From: Saposhnikovia divaricata
Taxonomy: Eukaryota > Streptophyta > Magnoliopsida > Apiales > Apiaceae
Reading direction: 5' to 3'
NCBI GenBank assembly: GCA_036435485.1
Contig: CM071600.1
Span: 116,552,046 to 116,616,045 of the forward strand
DNA length: 64,000 nucleotides
The stretch's first letter is position 1. Each line of letters begins with the position of its first letter. The notes beneath the pieces are model-generated. The model was not told the DNA's origin, ran no database searches, and saw nothing but the letters and a program-made list of their open reading frames with translations. A program made the position numbers and the translations under genes. Positions 11,481 to 20,532 of this stretch are shown one piece after another.

Positions 11481-12523
11481 CACACTCTATCATCATTGAA
11501 CAGACTAGCACCCTTCATAACATAGAGAGAGAGAGCCGAGAGACGGAGATTCAGACTTGGAGAAGGATTCCAACGCTCGTGACAATCAACGGAGTTCTAA
11601 GATCTACTTCTCTTTGTATTCTTCTATTAAGGCGAAACTCTTGGATGTTTTTGGGATTTGTTTTCTTAACTCGATTACTTTAGTTTCTTATTCAGATCTT
11701 GTTTAATTATCATGTTTTCCTTTGATCCCATGGTGACGAGTAGCTCGATTATAAAATAATCGTTGTCATGGGATTCTAACGGATTTATCTATGTAGTTTA
11801 GTAGTTTGATTGCTTTAAAGATTTGTGTGTGATGAATTAGTGATATCCTTGTATGGTTATGCTTAATTGTTAGCTGCATAGCTAACGTCTAGATTGTTAA
11901 TCTCACGTGAAGCAAGAGTGGATCTTGAGATTTAGAACTTACCATGCTAGCATAGGATAAGTTGATGTATGAGTGACATCATGATTTGTAGCGTAAATTG
12001 AGAAATTTTATGCTGCCCTATGTGATCTTAATGGGCAACTTGTTCTTCAACCGTTATGTTTTCAACTTCTATAGAGATATAGGGTCTAAGCATAATTGGT
12101 GTCTATTCATCTTCTATCTCTTTTGTGGATGTATGTTTAGTTTGGTATTCGTATACTGAGAAGTAGCGTGTACTTGTTTCGTGTTGTCCGAACAGATATC
12201 ATAACCATCACATGCATTGATTAGAGGCATCATCTCTAAGTGAAGTATTTAATGAAGTTAGGATCCCATGTTTTATCTCGCATAAGTAATTCTATTTTAA
12301 TTCTCATTAGTTAATTAAATTTTAGGTTGTTAAACTGCTTCTTAGTTAATTTTAGTTAATCAAAAACCCAAATTTGTTAATTGTCTTAGCAGTGAATAAA
12401 AACCATACACTGTTGCATAGGTACATTAACTGAATTGAAACCTTAACCAGATCTCTGTGGGAACGAACTTGACTTATATCTATATTACTTGTGACCACGT
12501 ACGCTTGCGTGTATTAGTGCAAA

Positions 12524-13666
12524 CATAAGGCTTCTGGAATAAAGAAGGATGTCAAAGAGCAAACATGTTTTGAATGTGGCAAGAAAGGACATTACAAAAG
12601 GGATTGCTACAAGCTGAAGAATAAGCAGAAGCAGCAAGCTACCTCAAAGGATAGAAAGAAAGCTAAGGCACTTTCGACATGGAGTGATGATGAGGATTCA
12701 GCTTCTAATGATGAATCATGTGATGAGATGGTGAATTTAGCTCTGGTTGGTCTTGATGATGAGAATGATGCTTAGGGAATTAACCAAGATGGCCTTGTGG
12801 AAAGCGACATCTCAGATTCAGATGACAATAATAGTGAGGTAAATTCTTTTAGTTCTGATATACCTTCTCATACTTCTGTACTAGATGAACTAACCATGCC
12901 GGATCATAGTAATATATCTATCGTGGAGTTCATGGAGTTAAAGAATGAGAACAATGAACTTGAGAAGGAGAATGCTCAACTTAGAAAAATCATTGCTGAT
13001 CGAATGGCTAAAAAGACACCTTCTAGTAATCATGCTCAAATTCTTGCTAATCTTAAGGATAAATTATCTCAGTTTGAAGGGATCAACAAAGTACTTCTCA
13101 AGAGAAATGATGCTCTAATGAAGGAACTCAGCGAGCTGAAAACAAAGATTGATGCTCAAAATGCATGCTTGGAGACTTTCAATCCAAAAGATTCATGTTC
13201 ATTGGAAGTGTCTCAACAGGCTAAAAGGATCAAAGAGTTGGAAGCTGAGATCAAGAACCTTCAGAAAGGAATGGGAAAGTTTGTTCAAGGAGAAGAAACA
13301 CTCAAATCCATGATGAAGTAAACAAAAGTTCCACTAGAAAGAGAAGGACTTGGAGGGGCTTCAACTTCAGGTCTTAAATATGATGGCAAACATGGTATTT
13401 CTTATGACTATGATATGCTATGGAGAAGTTGCTACAAATGTGGAAATAAAGGTCATTTAGGAAACAACTGCACAGTACAGAATGCTAAGCCAACAAGCTG
13501 GAACAGACAGACAATTCAGAGGCAGCAAGCTGACAGAACTGCAAGAAATAGAAATCAAGCTCCTGAAGTGGTCCAAATGTGGAACAAGAAGTCTGATTTG
13601 AATGTTTTCTATATTCTATCAACTAACCTTGCTGGACCCAAAAAAATATGGGTACCAAAATGTTGA
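12524..13666 (+). pseudogene. gag: RT-2 gag, C-terminal part with two zinc knuckles and coiled coil
   Basis: The nucleocapsid half resumes after the solo LTR. A first CCHC knuckle CFECGKKGHYKRDC (about 12570-12611) is followed by basic and acidic stretches. A long heptad-rich coiled coil runs from about 12930 to 13310 (MELKNENNELEKENAQLRKI and on). A second knuckle CYKCGNKGHLGNNC lies at about 13430-13471, and the part ends with KKIWVPKC and a stop at 13664. In-frame stops occur at 12773 (TAG) and 13319 (TAA), and the frame is never shifted. The coiled coil is typical of Sirevirus gags and may mediate binding to host proteins; that role is family knowledge, not seen here. Confidence 0.88.
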
Positions 13667-13707
13667 GTTGTTTTTCATTTATTTTGTAGGTATGTCTTGT
13701 TGTCAAG

Positions 13708-16700
13708 GTGAAATCAAATCAATGGATTTTGGATAGTGGATGCACAAGACATATGTGTGGTGATAAATCAAAGTTCCTTACTCTCAAGAAGAAAAAGGGT
13801 GGTAGTGTCACAATTGATGATATCAAAACACTCCAAATTCTTTGTAAAGGAACAATTGGTAATAGTATCATTTATATTGATAAAGTACAATATGTTAAAG
13901 GTCTTAAGTACAATTTGCTTAGTGTAAGTCAGTTATATGATGATGGGCATACTGTTCATTTTGATAAAGAGAAGTGTACTATTAATGTTGGCACTAACAA
14001 AGTCCCCTTAGTTGCTAGAAGGGAAGAAAATATATATATACTGGACTTTGAGATGCAGGAGTAATCTTGTTGTTTAGCTGCAGTTGATACAAATCTAGAA
14101 ATTTGGCATAGAAGGCTTGGACATGCTCATATGGACTTACGCAGCAAGCTATCTGCAAAGGAGCTAGTTAGAGGATTGCCCAAATTGAAGTATGTCAAGA
14201 AGGAAACCTGTTCGGCTTGTCAATTAAGCAAACAAATCAGGACTCCACATAAGTCAAAGAATGTGGTATCAACTTCTAAACCTTTAGAGCTTCTTCTTTT
14301 AGATTTATTTGGTCCGGAAGCATATGAGAGCAATGGAGGTAAACAATATGCATTTATCATCGTAGATGATTATTCTAGATATACATGGGTATTGTTTCTT
14401 TGTACTAAAGATTATGCTTTTATTGAATTTGAGAAGCTAATTAAGTTGCTTGAGAACAAGCTTAAGACAAGACTTGTAGGTATAAGGAGTGATCGAGGTG
14501 GTTAATTCCAAAAAGACTTTATCTCATATTGTGAGGATAGAGGCATTTCTCATGAATTCTCTACTCCAAGAACCCTACAGCAAAACCGAGTTGTGGAAAG
14601 AAAGAATGGGTCTTTACAGGAAACAGCTAGGACTTTGTTGCAAGAGAGCAAGCTGCCAAGGAGTTTCTGGGCAGAAGTAGTCAACACGGCTAGCTATGTT
14701 CTTAACAGAGTACTGATCAGACCTATTCTCAACAAGACACCATATGAATTACTAAGGAACAAGAAGCCAAACATAGGCTACTTCAAGGCCTTTGGATCAA
14801 GGTGCTTTGTACTCAAAACTATTGATAGAAATGGTAAATTTAATGCTAAATCTTATGAAGCAATATTTTTGGGTTATTCTTTAACAAGTCGTGCTTATAG
14901 AGTTTATAATATATCTAAACGTATTGTTGAAGAGTCAATTGATGTTTCATTTAAAGAATCTAATGTTGATCTGTCAAGAGATGAGGAAGAAATTGTAGAA
15001 ACAGGTACTGCCAGCGAGATGCTAAAGACAAATACAACAACTCAGCAAGCAACTCAAAAAGCTGCCAAGGAACCTGAGTCAACTTCAGCTACTGATAAAC
15101 CACCTGAAACCTCTTTTCCAGTAGATGAAACAATTGATAAGTTATCAAGGCTTACCTTGGAAGGTCCTAGAGGTCAGAGATCACAAGAAAAGTTGCCACT
15201 CTATGATGGAGATGAAGTATCCCCACCATCTAAGAGAATTAGAGTACATGAGGAAGTCATAGCTCAACATTCTCTACCAAAGTCAACAAGGACAGTGAAG
15301 AATCACCCTCCAGAATTGATTATTATTGATAAATCAGAAGGCATCAAGACAAGGAAAGGTCAAGCTAACTTTTTTGCATTTGCTGCTTTTCTAGCTCAAG
15401 AGAAACCAAAGAATGTCAATGAAGCACTACAAGGTGAGAGTTTGATCATGGAAATGCAAGAGGAACTTAATCAATTTGAAAGATGTGATGTTTGGGAACC
15501 TGTAGAGCCACCTAAGGATGCTTCAATCATTGGTACTAAATGGGTTTTCAAGAACAAAGTTGATGAATTTGGTACGGTTACCAGAAACAAAGCAAGGCTT
15601 GTTGCACAAGGATACAATCAATAAGAAGGAATTGATTTTGATGAAACTTATGCCCCGCTTGCAAGGCTAGAGTCAATAAGGATGTTACTTTCATTTGCAT
15701 ACTTCAAGAAGATCAAGCTACATCAAATGGACGTGAAAAGTGCATTTCTTAATGCCTACTTGAAAGAAGAGGTATATGTCAAGCAACCTCCTGGTTTTGA
15801 GAGTGAGCAATTTCCTAATTATGTTTTCAAGTTGAAGAAGGCATTATATGGACTTCGGAAAGCTCCTAGATCATGGTATGAAAGGCTAAATAAATTTTTG
15901 ATAAAGAATGGCTTCATTCGAGGTAAAATCAATCCTACATTATTGACTCAATTTAATGATAATGGTATTTTAGTTGTGCAAATATATGTGGATGATATTA
16001 TATTTGGATCTACTAATGATGATATGTGCAAGTGATTTTCTAAGTGTATGCATAGTGAGTTTGACATGAGTATGATGGGTGAGCTCAATTACTTCTTGGG
16101 GCTCCAAATCAAGCAAACACTAGATGGAATATATGTGCATCAGTCCAAGTACATCAAGAATTTGCTCAAGAAGTTTGGTTATGAGAATATCAAGGTAAAA
16201 TCTACACCTATGAGTTCTACCAGCAAGCTGACAGCAGATGAACAAGGTAAAGATGTAGATGTTCGAAAGTATCGAGGTATGATTGGTAGCTTATTATATC
16301 TTACAGCCTCTAGACCAGACATTATGTATAGTGTATGTGTTTGTGCTAGGTTTCAAGCTAAACCTAAAGAGTCTCACTTGAATGCTATTAAAAGAATATT
16401 TAAATATTTAAGTGGAACTATTACTCTTGGATTATTCTATCCCATCACAAATGCATTTGATCTTGTTGGGTATAGTGATGCAGATTATGCAGGTTTTCAA
16501 ACTGATCGCAAGAGTACAAGTGGTGTTTGTGCATTTTTAGGACAAAGTTTGGTAGCTTGGCAAAGTAAGAAGCAAACTTCTGTTGCATTATCCACGGCTG
16601 AGGGGGAGTATTTAGCAGCTGGTAGCTGTTGCTCACAAATACTATGGATGATACAAACACTTTGAGACTTTGGAATTAAATGTGGTAAAGTTTCTATTTA

Positions 16701-16920
16701 TTTTGACAATACAAGCACTATCAACATTTCAAAAGTGAATCAGTCAAGAACAAAGCATATCGACGTTCGACATCATTTCTCGAGGGACAATGTTGCAAAG
16801 GGAAAAATTGAGCTGATCTTTGTAAGTACAGAGTACCAGCTAGCTGACATCTTCACAAAGCCGCTAGCCGAGGAGCATTTTACTGTTCTTAGTCGAGAAT
16901 TAGGCATGTGTAATGTCTAG
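13708..16920 (+). pseudogene. pol: RT-2 pol: protease, integrase, reverse transcriptase, RNase H
   Basis: One continuous reading frame of about 1070 codons, broken only by five stop codons (14062, 14503, 15622, 16033, 16663). Domains in order: aspartic protease DSGCTRHM (13735); integrase zinc-binding HHCC (WHRRLGHAHMD ... CSACQLSK); integrase core with VDDYSRYTW, SDRGG and VVERKN; linker; RT start WEPVEPPKDAS, KSAFLNAYL and catalytic YVDD (about 15985); RNase H with SDADYAGF, STAEGEYLAA and HIDVRHHF, ending LADIFTKPLAEEH. Complete in order and length for copia pol. Pol lies in the -1 frame relative to gag, and a further stop (13687) separates them. Confidence 0.95.
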
Positions 16921-17381
16921 CAAGCTAGCTGCTATGGATGCCTGGTACATTTTTCTATGTTACAATTTTTTCCTCATATGTATTTTTTATGTAATTTATT
17001 GTTTTGTGAAATCTAGTCCACTTACTTGTTTTATGTGCTGATTGTTTATAGTTTCTAGGTGGGTTAATTAATTCAATTTATTTGAAATTTAAATTTTCTG
17101 CTTTCTAATATTTAAATGTGTTACCGTGATAATGTCCATTACCTTTTGTGGTTATTTTTTTTTTGCTTTGTCATGACTAGTTTTATTCGGGGTGGGTTAT
17201 TAGATTTTATCCTAAAAATTGTTTTTTCCCCTTATTCGTAAAAAGAGGTTTTATAGAGACTCTCTTACTCCGACTCTTTAGTTCACTCTTTACTCAATCC
17301 CAAAATTCAATTAGGGTTTTTCCATCATTCTTCAATCGATATATAATATCTCTCGATGCTTTTCTTTTGCTGTTTCGAATC
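16921..17381 (+). other. RT-2 spacer between pol and third ORF, with promoter-like leader
   Basis: 461 bp without coding content. The last 130 bp look like a plant promoter and 5' leader: TTTTATAGAGAC near 17249, then a pyrimidine-rich run, TTAGGGTTTTTCC at 17311 (telo-box AAACCCTAA in reverse), and CTTCAATCG before the ATG at 17382. Confidence 0.5.
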
Positions 17382-18729
17382 ATGAGGAACACTCGAGGAT
17401 CCAAGAAGACTCCAATTGCTGGTTCCAAATCACAGAAAGGAAAGAACAAGAGGTTGCACGATGAGGACGATGATATCGATCTTTCTTCGGTTCATGTGGA
17501 AAGTGGTGATGCTATTTCTGAGGTTCAACGGTCGGGGACTCGTGATGGTTTGTCTGTGAAGCGTAGCAAAAATGGGATTGTGTTCGCGTCTGAGGACCTT
17601 GAGACTCGCTTCAAACAACTTGATTTAGGCAATCGTCGCATTGTTTTTGGTTGTCCGTTGGCAGGTAATTCCTATGTTAAGTGTGGTGCTCTTGGATATT
17701 TTACTAAGCTAGGGTTTGAGTCATTTTTAAAGGATTTGCCTCGTCACTGTTATCCCTCATATGTTTATGAGTTTTATGCCAATCTCGTTATTGTTAAACC
17801 TGGTCTCTTTGTGTCTTATGTTCGGGATCAAAAGATTTCTTTAACTGTTCCTATTTTGAGTTTTATTCTTGGTATTGAAAATCCTTCAACTGTTTCCATA
17901 ACTACTAAGAAAGGTCCCACTGAGTTAGAGAATTTTACTAAACTTGATCAATTAAGGGTACTTCGCGATATGGATGGGTTAATAGAATATGCTCCTCCAA
18001 CTACTGCTATTGTTTCTCCTATTGCTCATGTGTTGTTTAAGATATGCATTGATAATGTGAATCCTCGTACGGGAAGTCGTTCTAATTTTGCGGGTCAGGA
18101 TATCACTTTTGTTTCTATGTTGTTGTCTGAGAAGCCTTTTAATTTGGCTGGATTGATTTTGAAAAATATGATGGATGTGTATGATAATCATACTTCGCCT
18201 AGTTTACCTTATGGATGTGTGTTGACTAAGGTGTTTGAATGTTATGGAGTTGATCTCAAGGAAGAGGATTGTGACATTTCTAAGGAATTTTTAGATTTAA
18301 AGAGTTTACAGCAGTCTCATTTAAGGGTTGAATCTGATGGTAAAGTTGTTCGTGTGGAAGCTCCTCCACCTCATACTCCTACTCCTCCACCTGTTAATTC
18401 GGTTGTTGCTGAGCTCGATCATTCTGAGAATATTAAGGAAATCAAGGATGCCGTTAAGAAGATAAATGCTAGGTTAGATGGGATGGCTGAAGAATTGGTT
18501 TTTCTGCGTGAAATTTTTAGCTGGTCCACGTACTCCTGTTTCGGCTCATACTGGTGCTCATTCTGCTAATGTATCTGCTGCTCGAGAACTTCATGATCTT
18601 GCTAAAGTGGTTGTTGGGGATGTGCTCAAGGACACTGTTGTTGATCCAGATGTGGATGCTTCTGAAGATTTCCATGTTGCTGCAAGGTTTGATGATGCTA
18701 AGGACGATGAAGATAATAATGAGTCTTAA
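17382..18729 (+). pseudogene. RT-2 third ORF (env-like / plant transposon protein), frameshifted
   Basis: Protein of unknown function encoded after pol, as in Sireviruses, where it is often called env-like. I use ATG 17382, giving MRNTRGSKKTPIAGSKSQKG, a basic N-terminus. A folded domain at residues ~60-270 has FYANLVIVKPGLFVSYVRDQ and ISLTVPILSFILGIE, the pattern of the putative plant transposon protein family. A proline-rich stretch (HTPTPPPVN) and a short coiled coil follow. The frame is lost near 18519; the next frame supplies TPVSAHTGAHS and the acidic end DDAKDDEDNNES at 18727. No signal peptide or membrane segment is visible, so a true envelope role is doubtful. Confidence 0.8.
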
Positions 18730-19020
18730 TTTTCTTCTTTTTAATGATTAAGGGGGAGAAAAATTTTAGGATTTGGGGGTTTGTTTTTATGATGTTAATG
18801 TTGCTAAACTTGTTTTAAGATCTATGTTTGTGTTTCAGAACTTGGTACTTGGTTATTTTATGGAATTCTGAACTAGTTGTTTGGCAATGTGATGTTTATT
18901 TGATATTTGTTAAGTGTGTTACATTTATATCTATATGATTGATTTTATGGTGCATATTTATAGTAGGATTGCTAGATTTAGGGGGGTTTTGTATTTCTCC
19001 TAAAATTGGTGTATAATCAT
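18730..19020 (+). other. RT-2 3' untranslated region
   Basis: T-rich non-coding DNA between the third ORF and the PPT. It contains an extra PPT-like run GGGGGAGAAAA near 18751, besides the one adjoining the LTR. Confidence 0.6.
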
Positions 19021-19035
19021 CAAAAAGGGGGAGAT
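19021..19035 (+). other. RT-2 polypurine tract
   Basis: AAAAAGGGGGAGAT immediately precedes the TGAAACTC start of the 3' LTR; it would prime plus-strand DNA synthesis. Confidence 0.9.
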
Positions 19036-19334
19036 TGAAACTCTCATGATTTTGATGATCATACATAGTAAGCAAGCATGATATGTGTACTGGACTAATA
19101 TTGTTTTGCAGGATTATTACTTATATTATTTCTTAGCAAAACAGGGTATCTCAGCTAGCTGGCAGTACAAGATTTACTATAATGCAGCAAGCTGGCAGAC
19201 AGAGTCCAGAATTACTGGGAGTCCGAGTTTCATGGAGTTTGATAGGATTAAACTTCTGTGAGGACTCTAATTAGAAAAATAGATCGTATAAATATATATG
19301 GGCTCAAAAATGTTTTTAAACATCTTTATCTATA

Positions 19335-19412
<78 letters not shown>

Positions 19413-19926
19413 CAAAACCCTATATTATAGGAGTTTGTTTCTAAACGATTCTTCATCAAAACAAACATCTTCTTCCTAGGTTTTCAAAACTGTAGAACGT
19501 TGCTTTGTTAACGTTCATTCTTTTATTCTATTTTTCTTTTCTAAACGTTGAGATTTTGAATGTTAGATTTGAATTAACCTTTCAACAAACTCGTGAGACT
19601 TGGTAGTCAAGACCGTTGTGTTGTTGTGGGTTTAATTCAGATTATTCGTTTACTATAAAAGACTTGTGAGTTTTCCTTACAAAAGTTGTTGAACATCATT
19701 CGAAAAACAAAAGTATTTTCACCAAGCTAATTTGATATATCTTTAAACACTTGAGCTCTATATACTAATATGATTTAGATTTTTTATTAGAGTTCATAGT
19801 TTGATTTGTAATTCTTTCTATCTTTGTATTGTTCAACTTGTAAGGTTGTTAGTTGCTGGATTGTTAAGCTTGTGAAGCAAGGGTTTGAGGGACATTAGGC
19901 TAGAGGAGTTTATACTTGGTTTAGTA
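19036..19926 (+). repeat. RT-2 3' LTR, truncated by RT-3 insertion
   Basis: Matches the 5' LTR from its first base to GGTTTAGTA. It carries an (AT)n expansion at 19341-19410 and a following ~65-bp segment that the 5' LTR lacks. It stops where RT-3 begins (TGTTAGAAAATC); the expected 5-bp duplication at this junction is TAGTA. Confidence 0.93.
19341..19410. repeat. (AT)n microsatellite inside RT-2 3' LTR
   Basis: About 70 bp of uninterrupted AT dinucleotides, absent from the 5' LTR at the same place. Confidence 0.95.
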
Positions 19927-20518
19927 TGTTAGAAAATCTGCGATAAATGCAAAAAATATAATATTTGTGCGTGTGTGAGTAACAGTTATGTGTATAATTA
20001 AAACAGAAAAAAGACGAGAGAAGGAATGAAAAACCCAAGTCCAGTCATGACTGTCTCCTTAAAGCGTATTAGCCCTCACAGTATGTGCGAGCGAAACGCC
20101 TCCCAGGATAAAACGGATTGCAGTGAGGCTACAGACGAGCATCACTCTCAGCGAGCTTGAGACGAGCAAGAACTATCACCAGAGGAAGAGAAGAGGCTGT
20201 ATAAAAGAGGAGGATGTGTGTTTTCGAGTAAGTAATCCTAAAGCTCTAGATGAGTATTTATAGGATAAGAAGACTTGTGCGTTACACAATTTCATTAATT
20301 AATTAGCCGCGTTAATAATTTAAATCGGTGGTAATTTCCTTAACACAATTGCCTTAATTAATTAGCCGCGCTAATCAATTAAATCGGTGGCAATTTCCTT
20401 AATTAATTAACCGTGTTAATTAATTATGTTAAGGTGGTGGCAAAAAATCTGTAATAAAAACGGAATTGATTTTACCGAATCAATGAATTCAAATTATAAT
20501 CGAATCCATATTCCAACA
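19927..20518 (-). repeat. RT-3 3' LTR
   Basis: 592 bp, TGTTAGAAAATC at the left and ATATTCCAACA at the right, i.e. TGTTGG...TAACA on the element strand. A diverged internal duplication of GCCTTAATTAATTAGCCGCG (about 20290-20420) is present. Confidence 0.9.
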
Positions 20519-20532
20519 ATCCCCCACATGGA
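20519..20532 (-). other. RT-3 polypurine tract
   Basis: ATCCCCCACATGG on the plus strand reads CCATGTGGGGGAT on the element strand, directly before its 3' LTR. Confidence 0.8.

Larger units (their letters stand above)
10968..12521 (+). mobile_element. Solo LTR (Ty3/gypsy-like) inserted in RT-2 gag
   Basis: A foreign 1.55-kb block starts TGATAAGTAGATTTC and ends GTGTATTAGTGCA (TG...CA); gag homology stops before it and resumes after it. The 3' part, with ATCTCTGTGGGAACGAACTT followed by TTGTGACCACGTACGC, is of a kind seen at the ends of plant Ty3 LTRs. It has a TATA box and internal GC-rich repeats but no ORF or second LTR, so it fits a solo LTR. I could not confirm a target duplication: flanks CAGGG and AACAT differ. 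The lineage is therefore uncertain. Confidence 0.7.
8966..19926 (+). mobile_element. RT-2: Sirevirus-type Ty1/copia element, 3' LTR truncated
   Basis: The order is LTR (8966-10093), PBS, gag, protease-integrase-RT-RNase H, a third ORF, PPT, and partial 3' LTR. A third ORF after pol and a coiled-coil gag with two CCHC knuckles point to the Sirevirus (SIRE/Maximus) lineage. The left flank TCCTT (8961-8965) is the expected 5-bp target duplication, but the right end is lost. The 3' LTR is interrupted at 19926 by RT-3 and its last ~240 bp do not reappear in the window. The gag is also interrupted by a solo LTR. Many stop codons show the element is dead. Confidence 0.93.

Noticed and set aside
17382..18729. 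Calling the RT-2 third ORF a viral envelope gene
   Set aside because: No signal peptide, transmembrane segment or cleavage site is visible; only its position resembles env.
19258..19479. ORF with long IYIYIY run; similar at 4918-5178 and 313-498
   Set aside because: Translated (AT)n microsatellites.
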